DNA from: an uncultured Clostridium sp.
GTDB lineage: Bacteria > Bacillota > Clostridia > Lachnospirales > Lachnospiraceae
DNA length: 17,516 nt
Direction: 5' to 3'
Assembly: GCA_900541315.1 (NCBI GenBank)
Contig: UQJF01000059.1
Span: 1 to 17,516 of the forward strand
Shown here: positions 9,720 through 17,357 of the stretch, piece after piece
Position numbering within the stretch: the first letter of the stretch is position 1
Layout: every line of letters begins with the position of its first letter
Program-made: the position numbers and the translations under genes
Notes under the pieces: model-generated
The model's database searches: none
What the model was told of the DNA's origin: nothing
Seen by the model: only the letters and a program-made list of their open reading frames with translations

Positions 9720-11435
9720 ATGATAAAACATACTTTTATGAAACTAAACCTGTCCTGCCGTTTATTCCTTATTATTATTGTTCTGTTCCTCGTTCCTTAT
9801 CTGACCCTATTTTCATGGGTGTACAAAAAAGCTGAAACCATTATCCGAGACAAGGCTCAGTCACTGGAACGAGAAAATCTGAACCAAACAAAAAATGACA
9901 TTGAGAGTCTCTGCCTAAACATGATTCAGGCTTCTGATTATCTGATATCCTTAAATAATTACAGCGTTCTTTACCGTGAATCCGCAACAAAGGGATATTC
10001 CTATTTAAAATGCTGGCAGGATGCCAATGAGCAGATCCAGAATGTAAATAATTCCCTGTTAAGTTCCAATGCTGACATCAGTGTTTTATCCAATGACCAA
10101 CTGCTCTACTCCACGCTTCCCCAACAGAAATTCCGCTTTGAGGATTTTTTTGCGGAGCAGATAGTTCCGTCGGTATATTTTACGAACGCCCACCAGAGTT
10201 ACCGCCGTTTTGAAAGCAATCAGACTTTCGTTTCCTATATTAGAAAGCTCCCGCCATTTTCACCGAAAAGCTTTTATCTGGTCATCTCCCTTCCTGCCAG
10301 CAGCTTTTCCAACCTGTTAGGGTCCACTGCAGGAACCATGGGACTATGTGATTCTTCCGGCTATACCATCTGCGGGATCCATACCCCAAAAGGCAGTAAA
10401 GATTTCCAGGAAGAAATCTCCATTCATCTTTCAGGCTGGCGCCTGACGGATACCATTTCTACGGAATTTCTCTATCAGGATATCTATGAACTGCGCACTT
10501 TCATGTTTGTTGTATCCCTGGGACTATTAATGATATGTCTTCTGGCCACATTTTTCGCTATTTATTCGCAGCTACGTCCACTTTTTAAGCTGAAAGAACA
10601 GATGCAGCAGGTTATGGCTGGGAACCTGAATGCCGAAATCGCCACTACCGATTCCAAAGATGAGATCAGCAGTCTTTCCCGAACCTTCAACAACATGGTT
10701 ACAGAGATTGGCCATCTGATTGAGGAAATACAGGTCACCCAGAAACGGGAAAGTGAGCTGCGCTTTGAAATGCTTCTGGCCCAGATTAATCCCCATTTTC
10801 TCTTTAATACCCTAAACTCCATCAAATGGATGTCCGTAATGTCCGGGACAGAACACATCACCAACACCATTACCGCCCTTGGCCGGCTTCTTGAGATCAG
10901 CATGAATAAGGTCAATGACGTGCTTCCTATTGAAGAAGAGCTGGAAAACATCAAAAGTTATATCAAGATCCAACAGGTGCGCTATCCTGGCCGTTTCGAT
11001 GTGACCTACCACATAGAGAAGGGAATTTTAAAAGAGCACACCTTAAAACTGATTCTACAGCCCCTGGTGGAAAATTCCATTCTCCACAATATTGAAGCAC
11101 GGGATTTTCTCATGATTGATATTTCCGGCCGGTGTGAAAACGGCATTATCATCCTACAGGTTCAGGATAATGGAACAGGCATGGATGCAGATACTATGAA
11201 AGAAATCCTAAAGCCCAAAAAGCAGGGTAAAAAGGGGTATGTCTTCTTTGGTCTCGGCGTGAGCAATGTCCAGGAACGCATACAGCTGGCTTATGGTCCT
11301 GATTACGGCTTACAATATGACAGTGACGGCAACTCTTTTACAACCGTGACGATCCGCTTCCCGCAACATAAACAGATAGACAGCCTTCTGTCCAAAAGGA
11401 GAGAGAACAATGATAAAGGTACTGATTGCAGATGA
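9720..11435 (+). CDS. Sensor histidine kinase, YesM/LytS-like, of a two-component system
   Basis: A 571-residue membrane kinase. Membrane segments at about 12-34 and 260-282 enclose an extracellular sensor domain of about 225 residues. A HAMP linker (about 283-335, LRPLFKLKEQMQQVMAGNL) comes next, then the His_kinase domain with the phospho-acceptor His359 in AQINPHFLFNTLNSIKWM, and a GHKL ATPase domain with LILQPLVENSILH (N box), DNGTGM (G1) and FGLGVSN (G2). In Firmicutes such kinases sense extracellular oligosaccharides, often together with a CUT1 binding protein, and phosphorylate a YesN-type regulator. GGGAGG (9707-9712) lies 7 nt before ATG. The gene overlaps the regulator by 26 nt, so they are translationally coupled. 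A TATACT-like -10 at 9656-9661 without a good -35 may be its promoter. Confidence 0.93.
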   Translation: MIKHTFMKLNLSCRLFLIIIVLFLVPYLTLFSWVYKKAETIIRDKAQSLERENLNQTKNDIESLCLNMIQASDYLISLNNYSVLYRESATKGYSYLKCWQDANEQIQNVNNSLLSSNADISVLSNDQLLYSTLPQQKFRFEDFFAEQIVPSVYFTNAHQSYRRFESNQTFVSYIRKLPPFSPKSFYLVISLPASSFSNLLGSTAGTMGLCDSSGYTICGIHTPKGSKDFQEEISIHLSGWRLTDTISTEFLYQDIYELRTFMFVVSLGLLMICLLATFFAIYSQLRPLFKLKEQMQQVMAGNLNAEIATTDSKDEISSLSRTFNNMVTEIGHLIEEIQVTQKRESELRFEMLLAQINPHFLFNTLNSIKWMSVMSGTEHITNTITALGRLLEISMNKVNDVLPIEEELENIKSYIKIQQVRYPGRFDVTYHIEKGILKEHTLKLILQPLVENSILHNIEARDFLMIDISGRCENGIIILQVQDNGTGMDADTMKEILKPKKQGKKGYVFFGLGVSNVQERIQLAYGPDYGLQYDSDGNSFTTVTIRFPQHKQIDSLLSKRRENNDKGTDCR

Positions 11436-12954
11436 TGAACCATTGGTAAGGGCCGGCATCAAAACCGTCCTTCCATGGAATATGTATGGTTTTGATGTGA
11501 TTGCAGAAGCAGCCGATGGCAAAGAAGCTTACGAAAAAATCTTAAAACTCAAACCCGATATTCTGATCACCGACATCAAAATGCCGGGAATGGACGGAAT
11601 AACTTTACTCAAACACCTGAAACAGGAAAAAATATCCATCCAGTCTCTAGTCCTAAGCTGCTTTGATGAGTTTGAACTGGTCCGTGAAGCTATGAAGTAC
11701 GGTGCCCATGATTATATCCGAAAGCTTTCTATTGATCCGGCCAAACTGCTGGAAGTCTTAAAGGAAATGAAAGAGGCCATCTCTGACCAGCCGGAAAAGA
11801 ACGCTTCCTTTTCTTTAAATACAGACGATCTGAAATATCTTTTTATCAAGCGCCTTCAAAATCAGGGGTTTGAGGATCATGAGCAGGTGGAGAATGTACT
11901 CCATAACATCAAACTGGATATTTCCATTCAGGATTATCACCTGATCCGTTTTTCCTTTGAACCAGATACTGCTCCGATTACGGATACCAATCGCAAAAAC
12001 TTGATCTATAACCTGTTAAACCAGATCTGCGTACGTTACCCAGGACAGGAACTGTTTTCCCTTGATGAAAAAGGATACCTTCTTATATCCAACACAAAGA
12101 AAGATCTTCTCCTCTGCCGCCAGATTGGAGCTGCCATGAAACAATACGTCAATCAGACCGTATATTTCGGTATCAGTCCTTTATTAAAGGATGAAACTTC
12201 TTTTAAAGCCGGAATGAAACAGGCCGAAGAAGCCCTTTCTGCCTGCATTTTTTATGAGCGAAGTGAACCGCTACCTTATCCTCTGCTTACCTCCGTAGGC
12301 TTTCCATTCATTACGGATTCCCAGGCCCAGGAACTTTATATTGCCCTTTCCTCCGGAAACAGTGAAAAATCTTCGGAACTGGTCCAGCGCTTTTTACTAT
12401 GGCTTAAAAGCGGCCTATTCTATCCTTTTCAGTGTTACTCTTATATGGAAGAGATCCTGAACATTTTCATCCGGGTTGCCAGGGAACTGAATTTTTCCCT
12501 TTATCAGATGACAGAGGATGAAAACAACATTCTAAGGCGCATCCGCCAGGCCCATACCTTACAGACCTGCCAGAAAATCCTGTCTGATTTTATTATGGAG
12601 TTTTCAGAATTGGTCCGCGATAAGCATTCCGGAGAGAGGTCTGAAATTTTGAAGATAAAGGAATATGTCCAGCTTCACTATAGCGAAAATATCGACTTAA
12701 ACCTGGTTGCCAGTCTCGTGAATGTCACGCCATCCCATTTAAGCAATCTTTTTAAGAAAGAGACCGGCAACAACTTCTCTTCCTACCTCACCGATGTGCG
12801 GATGCAGGCAGCAGGCAAACTTTTAAAATCCCCAGACATGCTCATTTATGAAGTTGCTGAAAAGACGGGATATTCCAATGGCGGATACTTCGGAAAAGCT
12901 TTTAAAAAATACTGGGGCGTCTCCCCGGAAGAATATAAAAAAGAAAAACGTTAG
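11410..12954 (+). CDS. Response regulator, YesN type, receiver plus AraC DNA-binding domain
   Basis: A 514-residue regulator. The N-terminal receiver domain (1-120) has the acidic pair D8-D9, phospho-acceptor D55 in ILITDIKMPGMDG, S83 and K105. A middle region of about 280 residues links it to two helix-turn-helix motifs at the C-terminus (about 410-514; ENIDLNLVASLVNVTPSHLSNLFKKETG and YEVAEKTGYSNGGYFGKAFKKYWGVSPEEY). After phosphorylation by the kinase just upstream it should bind DNA, most likely the direct repeats at 9563-9642, to activate the transporter-sulfatase operon. AGGAGAG precedes the ATG within the kinase gene. The maturase gene follows after 11 nt, so one transcript encodes sensing and sulfatase activation. 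Confidence 0.94.
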   Translation: MIKVLIADDEPLVRAGIKTVLPWNMYGFDVIAEAADGKEAYEKILKLKPDILITDIKMPGMDGITLLKHLKQEKISIQSLVLSCFDEFELVREAMKYGAHDYIRKLSIDPAKLLEVLKEMKEAISDQPEKNASFSLNTDDLKYLFIKRLQNQGFEDHEQVENVLHNIKLDISIQDYHLIRFSFEPDTAPITDTNRKNLIYNLLNQICVRYPGQELFSLDEKGYLLISNTKKDLLLCRQIGAAMKQYVNQTVYFGISPLLKDETSFKAGMKQAEEALSACIFYERSEPLPYPLLTSVGFPFITDSQAQELYIALSSGNSEKSSELVQRFLLWLKSGLFYPFQCYSYMEEILNIFIRVARELNFSLYQMTEDENNILRRIRQAHTLQTCQKILSDFIMEFSELVRDKHSGERSEILKIKEYVQLHYSENIDLNLVASLVNVTPSHLSNLFKKETGNNFSSYLTDVRMQAAGKLLKSPDMLIYEVAEKTGYSNGGYFGKAFKKYWGVSPEEYKKEKR

Positions 12955-12965
12955 GAGTTTTTATC

Positions 12966-14078
12966 ATGCCACCAATCAGCGTGCTTATGAAACCATCCTC
13001 CGGCATGTGCAACATGCACTGCGACTATTGCTTTTATTGTGATGAGGCCCAGAAACGCCTGCAGAAATCCTACGGGTTCATGTCGGAAGAAACACTAAAA
13101 AATGTAATACGAAAGACCATCCTGCGGGCGGAAGGCGTTGTTTCCTATGCTTTTCAGGGTGGCGAACCTACCCTTCGGGGACTCGATTTTTTCAAGAAGG
13201 CGGTTGCCTATGAAAAACAGTATAACCGCAATCACATCAAGGTGCAGAATGCTTTTCAGACAAATGGGTATCTTTTGGATGATGAATGGTGTGCATTTTT
13301 CAAGGAAAACCACTTTTTAGTTGGGCTTTCCTTAGACGGTATCCGGGAGACCAATGATATTTACCGCCATGCTGCCGGGTATGAATCCGTGTTTGAGCGC
13401 ATTTTCGGTGCTGCCAGACTTCTGCAAAAGCATGGCGTAGACTTTAATATTCTTACCGTTGTAACGGGAAATACCGCGGCACATATCACTGAAATCTATG
13501 ATTTTTACCGCAAAAATGGCTTAGGATATCAGCAGTATATCGCCTGTCTGGATCCCTTAGAGGAACCTCATGGGCAAAATCCTTATGCTCTCTCACCGAA
13601 ACAGTATGGGGAGTTTCTGATCACACTATTCCACCTATGGTATAAAGACTGGAAAAGGGGCCGCCAGCCGTACATCCGCCAGTTTGAAAACTACATCGGC
13701 ATCCTAATGGGATACCGCCCGGAGGCCTGCGACCAGTGCGGTATCTGCAACATACAAAATGCCGTGGAAGCAGACGGCAGTGTGTATCCCTGCGACTTCT
13801 ATGTACTGGATGAGTATAAACTAGGAAATTTTAATACAGATCAGTTGGATTCGATTGACAGGAAGCGGGCGGAAATCGGTTTTATTGAACGCTCCAAAAA
13901 GCTGAAGAAGAACTGCCTGTCCTGTCCATATTTTTCCATCTGTCGTGGCGGATGCCAGAGAAACCGTGATCTGGATATGGCAAGTGGACTTTATGTAAAT
14001 TATTTCTGCGAAAGTTATAAAATGTTTTTCGACGCCTGTCTCCCGCTCATGAAAGAAGTTGCTGCAGCCGCGCAATGA
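12966..14078 (+). CDS. Anaerobic sulfatase-maturating enzyme (anSME), radical SAM/SPASM
   Basis: A 370-residue cytoplasmic radical S-adenosylmethionine enzyme that oxidises the Cys or Ser of a sulfatase to 3-oxoalanine (formylglycine) without oxygen. The CxxxCxxC motif for the SAM-binding 4Fe-4S cluster is C15, C19, C22 (GMCNMHCDYC), and GGEP follows in FQGGEPTLRG. The SPASM region carries Cys at 255, 261, 276, 317, 320, 326, 330 and a late Cys in YFCESYK for two auxiliary clusters. D277 in YPCDFY is the position of the catalytic base in the Clostridium perfringens enzyme, which has the same length and numbering. AGGAG lies 8 nt before ATG. Its client is very probably the Cys-type sulfatase at 4866-6341, which lies in a different, divergent operon; both would be induced by the same two-component system. 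Confidence 0.96.
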   Translation: MPPISVLMKPSSGMCNMHCDYCFYCDEAQKRLQKSYGFMSEETLKNVIRKTILRAEGVVSYAFQGGEPTLRGLDFFKKAVAYEKQYNRNHIKVQNAFQTNGYLLDDEWCAFFKENHFLVGLSLDGIRETNDIYRHAAGYESVFERIFGAARLLQKHGVDFNILTVVTGNTAAHITEIYDFYRKNGLGYQQYIACLDPLEEPHGQNPYALSPKQYGEFLITLFHLWYKDWKRGRQPYIRQFENYIGILMGYRPEACDQCGICNIQNAVEADGSVYPCDFYVLDEYKLGNFNTDQLDSIDRKRAEIGFIERSKKLKKNCLSCPYFSICRGGCQRNRDLDMASGLYVNYFCESYKMFFDACLPLMKEVAAAAQ

Positions 14079-14093
14079 TTGTTACCCAAAAGA

Positions 14094-14144
14094 AAACTCT
14101 AAATATTCCTTTTCTCTTCAGAATTTATGGAATATTTAGAGTTT
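14094..14144 (+). terminator. Hairpin terminator after the maturase gene
   Basis: Perfect 16-base arms (AAACTCTAAATATTCC and its complement) flank a 19-nt loop, followed by CTTTATTTC. It begins 15 nt after the anSME stop codon and fits the end of the kinase-regulator-maturase operon. The stem is AT-rich and the T-tract is interrupted, so efficiency is uncertain. The right arm covers the apparent start codon of the transposase remnant, meaning that this apparent start is not original. Confidence 0.55.
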
Positions 14145-14546
14145 CTTTATTTCAGACTTACTAATGTATTTTATCTGACTTACCGGGCATTGAATGTTCT
14201 TTCAGAAGAATGTGATCTGATTCAGTCAGAGCTATATCGCAATCCAAAGTCTGTTTTAAAACGTAACGATGGAGTTCTTTACTACGACTGTACCAACTAC
14301 TACTTTGAGATTGAACAAGAAGATGGAGATAAAAAATACGGAAAAAGTAAAGAACACCGTCCAAACCCTATCGTGCAGATGGGACTCTTTACCGACGGAG
14401 ATGGAATCCCACTGGCTTTCAGCATATTTCCAGGAAATCAAAATGAACAGACATCTTTGAAACCGCTCGAGAAAAATCATAAAAATCTATTCTCCATATC
14501 TGATTCAGAAAAAAGACTATATAATAAAACGAAACTACACCGCTGA
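14127..14546 (+). pseudogene. IS1634-family transposase fragment
   Basis: A 139-codon frame of which the central part (about 14175-14470, from YRALNVLSEECDLIQ to NQNEQTSLKPLEK) matches the N-terminal part of the catalytic domain of IS1634-type DDE transposases. GVLYYDCTNYYFE (first catalytic Asp), GKSKEHRPNPIVQMGLF and GIPLAFSIFPGN are recognisable. Full proteins of this family have several hundred residues; both the N-terminal part and everything after PLEK (the other catalytic residues) are missing, and the last 25 or so codons are unrelated low-complexity sequence. It is therefore a dead remnant. It marks an old insertion or deletion between the glycan locus and the cysteine/DapF block. 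Confidence 0.8.
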
Positions 14547-14601
14547 AAAAACTAGATAGAATAAGGCTTTCAGCGGTGTTTTGATAAATTTGACTGTCAA
14601 A
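14531..14601 (-). ncRNA. Candidate short transcript (about 70 nt) between a consensus promoter and a terminator
   Basis: The consensus promoter at 14608-14636 would start RNA near 14601, and the only structure downstream is the hairpin at 14579-14537 with U-rich flank. No ORF with a ribosome binding site fits between. The first 13 bases form a palindrome (TTTGAC-A-GTCAAA, 14589-14601). This could be a small RNA, or the surviving 5' end of a gene cut off by the transposon remnant. Confidence 0.25.
14537..14579. terminator. Bidirectional hairpin terminator
   Basis: Perfect 12-base arms ACACCGCTGAAA and TTTCAGCGGTGT flank a 19-nt loop. On the plus strand the stem is followed by a short T-run; on the minus strand it is followed by AGTTTCGTTTTATT. 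It could end transcription from the transposase remnant side as well as minus-strand transcription from dapF or from the promoter at 14608-14636. Confidence 0.65.
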
Positions 14602-14607
14602 AATTTA

Positions 14608-14636
14608 ATTATATCGTAAAATAGATCGTTTGTCAA
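14608..14636 (-). promoter_or_regulatory. Perfect consensus sigma-A promoter without an evident gene
   Basis: The minus strand reads TTGACA (14631-14636), a 17-bp spacer, then TATAAT (14608-14613), matching the vegetative consensus at all twelve positions. It points away from dapF towards the terminator at 14537-14579. A 13-bp palindrome (14589-14601) lies at the predicted start site and could be a repressor operator. Confidence 0.6.
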
Positions 14637-14697
14637 CAGTGATTTTGAATTTTTTGAAAAGTTTTAATTTCTGTATAAACATCAAAAAAATGTACAA

Positions 14698-15624
14698 TTA
14701 CAACAATGGCAGATTCTCATCTGTGATCTCACCTTTGATAACTACATTTGTAGGTCCTGTAAGGAAAATACCGTGAACGCAAAGATCGCTATCCTTCACG
14801 TCATTGATCTCTTCAATATCTATATAAAGATTTCCTCCAGGAACATTAAACTTTACATTATTTCCGGAAACCTTTCCAAAATATGCAAGAACTGCTGCCG
14901 CACAGCCTGTTCCGGTTCCACAGGCATAAGTAAACTCTTCAACGCCACGCTCAAATGTACGTTCACACACCTCATCATTACCAATGACTTCAACAAAATT
15001 TACATTCGCCCCTTTTGGAAGTGCGCTGTTCCATCTTAAGGCACGTCCAAGTTCACGAAGTACATTTTCATTGGCATCCATAAGATGCTCAGCTCCACAA
15101 ATGCGGGAAACATTTCCCTGATACTCAACAACCAGATGAGGAATTCCCGGATCGCCAAGTTCAAAATAGCTGCCTTTTATTGTAAAATCCCCCGCACCAT
15201 TCCAAATATTATATTGATCATCCAGCCTGTATTCTCTGTTAAGCTCAACCACACTGGGATCATTTAACCGGATACGGTAAAGCTGCTTATTAATACGTTT
15301 TCCGGTAATAATACCTGCCGTTGTTTCAACAACAGGTTCTTCACCTGCAAATCCATTTTCATATCCATAACGGCAAATGCAGCGGGCTCCATTTCCACAC
15401 ATCTCTCCTGCCATGCCATCTGCATTATAAAAGCGCATACGATAGTCAGCCTTCACACCGGCACTTGGCTTGTCAACTGCCATAAAACCATCAGCACCTA
15501 TGGACATGTGCCTTTTGCAAAGTATTCTTGCGCACTCTGAAAGTTGTTCTGCCGAAAGCTGTTCTTTTATATTATTAATAATAATAAAATCATTTCCAGC
15601 ACCATTCATTTTCCAAAACTCCAT
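14698..15624 (-). CDS. dapF: Diaminopimelate epimerase
   Basis: Converts LL-diaminopimelate to the meso form, the lysine precursor and peptidoglycan cross-linking residue, by a two-cysteine acid/base mechanism without cofactor. The protein has 308 residues (E. coli DapF has 274). It begins MEFWKMNGAGNDF with the N-terminal substrate loop, and shows the first catalytic Cys76 in MCGNGARC and the second Cys235 in ACGTGTGC, so both halves are intact. The ATG at 15624 was chosen because AGGAGG lies 6-7 nt before it; the longer frame upstream has no ribosome binding site. It lies 32 nt after the UPF0597 gene and is probably co-transcribed with it. No clear terminator directly follows; the hairpin at 14537-14579 may serve. 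Confidence 0.96.
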   Translation of the reverse strand: MEFWKMNGAGNDFIIINNIKEQLSAEQLSECARILCKRHMSIGADGFMAVDKPSAGVKADYRMRFYNADGMAGEMCGNGARCICRYGYENGFAGEEPVVETTAGIITGKRINKQLYRIRLNDPSVVELNREYRLDDQYNIWNGAGDFTIKGSYFELGDPGIPHLVVEYQGNVSRICGAEHLMDANENVLRELGRALRWNSALPKGANVNFVEVIGNDEVCERTFERGVEEFTYACGTGTGCAAAVLAYFGKVSGNNVKFNVPGGNLYIDIEEINDVKDSDLCVHGIFLTGPTNVVIKGEITDENLPLL

Positions 15625-15656
15625 AGAATTCCTCCTTCCAAAGGTTTTGCACAATA

Positions 15657-16937
15657 TTACTTATTCTTTCCGTCAAGAATATCCACAATAGTCTTCTCCG
15701 TTCCTGTCATACCAGGTGATGCGATCAGCCCCATATTGCGCATGGTCTCTTCTGGAGTTGCGCCATTAATGCCGTGGGCATTGTAAATATATACGCCGTC
15801 CATAGCCAGTTCTACAGAGTCAAAGGCTGCATCTACTGCCACAATGCCTTTCATGGCACATCCCTGATTGCCGCCGTCACAGATCATACCTGTAATACTG
15901 CTTGCCATATTATTGATAACTTTTTCCATAGTCTCTGCACCGGCGCCTTTTAACCATGCCAGTGCACAGGCCATTCCCGTTCCTGCTGCAATAGCACAGC
16001 CGCAGAATGCAGACAGCTTGCCGGAATATTCCTTAATGTACATACATACCAGATAGCTTAGTGCAGTAGCACGAAGAAGCTGCTCATCTGTATAGTTATT
16101 GATCTTGTATACAGCATATAACGGCATGGTTGCAATAATACCATGGGCACCGGAACCGGTGATGCTCATAGCTGGTTTTGAAAGACCGATGACTCTCGCC
16201 TCAATCGCTCCATTGCAGAATAATGAAGCAGTCTTTCTTTCATCTTCTGATACCAGAAAACCACCATTCTTCTTTAACAGATATGGTCCGTAGGTAGTCT
16301 TTGGACTCTTTAAGCCTTCCTGAAGCAGCTCATAGTTTACTTTATATGCTTCTTTGATAAAATCCAGTTCCTGTGCAGAAACAGTATTTACATACTCTAC
16401 CATCTGCGCCAGGGTATACTGATGGATCAGCGGTGTAGCCTCTTTGCTCTCCTGTGCTGCTTTTGCTTCCTTTTCAAATACTACAGTTCCATTTTCTGTG
16501 ATCTTTGTAATATTTGTGTGGGCATCCTGAATAGTAACAACTGCCTCTGAGTCTTCTCCTGTTACAGTTGCTTCAATGAAAATGCGGCTGGTAATACTGC
16601 TCATGGAAACTGATATCATTCCTGCTTTGATCATTTCGCCTGCAGCATCTTCCTCTGCCTTTCCAATACCTTCCAGACATTCCAGGCCCTTCTTTGGATC
16701 TGCAGCAACAGCACCTAAAGCTGCAGCATAATAATTTCCCACCTCACTTGTTCCCGGAATGCCGCAGGTAAAGGCATTTTTATACATACCGCTGTTTAAT
16801 CTTAAACCTACCCTTTTTACAGTGCCTTTTATATGAGCTTTTGCTGTGGATACAGCAAAAGCAATGGCTCCCGGTTCTGTAACACCAAGAGCTGGTTTCA
16901 TGTCACTTTTTATCAGTTCTGTTAATGTATGCATCAT
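15657..16937 (-). CDS. UPF0597 protein, L-cysteine desulfidase / L-serine dehydratase alpha-like
   Basis: A 426-residue cytoplasmic protein of the family of archaeal CdsB and E. coli CyuA (YhaM), iron-sulfur enzymes that break L-cysteine into pyruvate, ammonia and sulfide. Family marks are KPALGVTEPGAIAF (15-28), the glycine-rich TGSGAHGIIATMP, FCGCAIAAGTG (C312, C314) and MICDGGNQGCAMK (C353, C360, seven residues apart as in the Fe-S ligands of CdsB). Unusually, the Cys of the family motif GCTEP is Val19, while Cys58 appears in FTCGIPGT. The enzyme may therefore belong to a divergent clade with another substrate. AGGAG lies 5 nt before the first ATG and 8 nt before the second (16934); either may be used. 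A Cys-rich leader ORF ends 15 nt upstream, and dapF follows in the same operon. Confidence 0.85.
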   Translation of the reverse strand: MMHTLTELIKSDMKPALGVTEPGAIAFAVSTAKAHIKGTVKRVGLRLNSGMYKNAFTCGIPGTSEVGNYYAAALGAVAADPKKGLECLEGIGKAEEDAAGEMIKAGMISVSMSSITSRIFIEATVTGEDSEAVVTIQDAHTNITKITENGTVVFEKEAKAAQESKEATPLIHQYTLAQMVEYVNTVSAQELDFIKEAYKVNYELLQEGLKSPKTTYGPYLLKKNGGFLVSEDERKTASLFCNGAIEARVIGLSKPAMSITGSGAHGIIATMPLYAVYKINNYTDEQLLRATALSYLVCMYIKEYSGKLSAFCGCAIAAGTGMACALAWLKGAGAETMEKVINNMASSITGMICDGGNQGCAMKGIVAVDAAFDSVELAMDGVYIYNAHGINGATPEETMRNMGLIASPGMTGTEKTIVDILDGKNK

Positions 16938-16952
16938 ATTTTCTCCTAAATC

Positions 16953-17003
16953 CTATATACAACAGATTTCGCAAAAAAGGATACTGCAAAATGTTGTTCT
17001 CAT
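16953..17003 (-). CDS. Cys-rich leader peptide upstream of the UPF0597 gene
   Basis: A 16-codon ORF reads MRTTFCSILFCEICCI and ends in TAG. It is preceded by AAAGGAGGG about 9-10 nt before its ATG, a strong ribosome binding site. Four of 16 residues are Cys (6, 11, 14, 15), the last two adjacent and one codon before the stop. The stop lies 15 nt before the downstream ATG, and the downstream AGGAG (16943-16947) begins 5 nt after it. A ribosome halted with codon 15 in the A site would reach roughly to this AGGAG. AUCCU in codons 7-8 could also pair with AGGAU at the leader stop or with the downstream AGGAG. A regulatory role in sensing cysteine (charged tRNA-Cys) is inferred; expression is not shown. 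Confidence 0.5.
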   Translation of the reverse strand: MRTTFCSILFCEICCI

Positions 17004-17059
17004 TTCACAGCACCCTCCTTTACATTCTCCCTTACCGCTTGCGCGATGACTTACATTTT

Positions 17060-17089
17060 TTTATACTGTATCTTAATGAACGATCACAA
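17060..17089 (-). promoter_or_regulatory. Promoter of leader peptide, UPF0597 gene and dapF
   Basis: On the minus strand TTGTGA (17084-17089) and TATAAA (17060-17065) are 18 bp apart. Transcription would start near 17053, giving about 50 nt before the leader ATG. It lies between the glutaredoxin-like gene and the leader, so the downstream genes can be expressed independently of that gene. Confidence 0.45.
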
Positions 17090-17105
17090 AAGAAAATTTC
17101 CCTGA

Positions 17106-17357
17106 TCACTTTAAAACTTCTGCCAGATCTAATGTGATATTTCCATCTTCTCTTATGAAGCACGGGATTCCAAGACGCTCTGTACCGCGGATCTGCACAT
17201 ACAGATCAGAGTTATCACGCAAGTTTAAGTATGCTTTAAGATCTGCATGACAGGATAAAATGTCTTTAAAATCAATTTCAATACCTGCTGCAGCAAGCTG
17301 ATGTAAAGCATAAAGGGTGTCCGGGCAAAGATGACTTCCAACTACTGTAACTTTCAT
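17106..17357 (-). CDS. Glutaredoxin-like small thioredoxin-fold protein
   Basis: An 83-residue protein with one thioredoxin-like fold. The first strand MKVTVVGS is followed by HLCPDTLYAL with a single active-site Cys11 (CPDT, monothiol-like). The cis-proline loop is LGIPCF (Pro65, followed by Cys66), and EDGNITLD is a typical glutaredoxin C-terminal strand pair. Such proteins are common in Clostridia and are annotated as glutaredoxin-related; a substrate is not known. Redox handling of thiols or persulfides would fit the neighbouring cysteine-linked gene but is only inference. The start has GAGGAG 8 nt upstream, and its ATG overlaps the stop of an upstream open frame (ATGA). Confidence 0.8.
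   Translation of the reverse strand: MKVTVVGSHLCPDTLYALHQLAAAGIEIDFKDILSCHADLKAYLNLRDNSDLYVQIRGTERLGIPCFIREDGNITLDLAEVLK

Noticed and set aside
16846..17137. Plus-strand open frames opposite the UPF0597 leader region
   Set aside because: No ribosome binding sites and opposite to the leader ORF and its promoter; treated as shadows.
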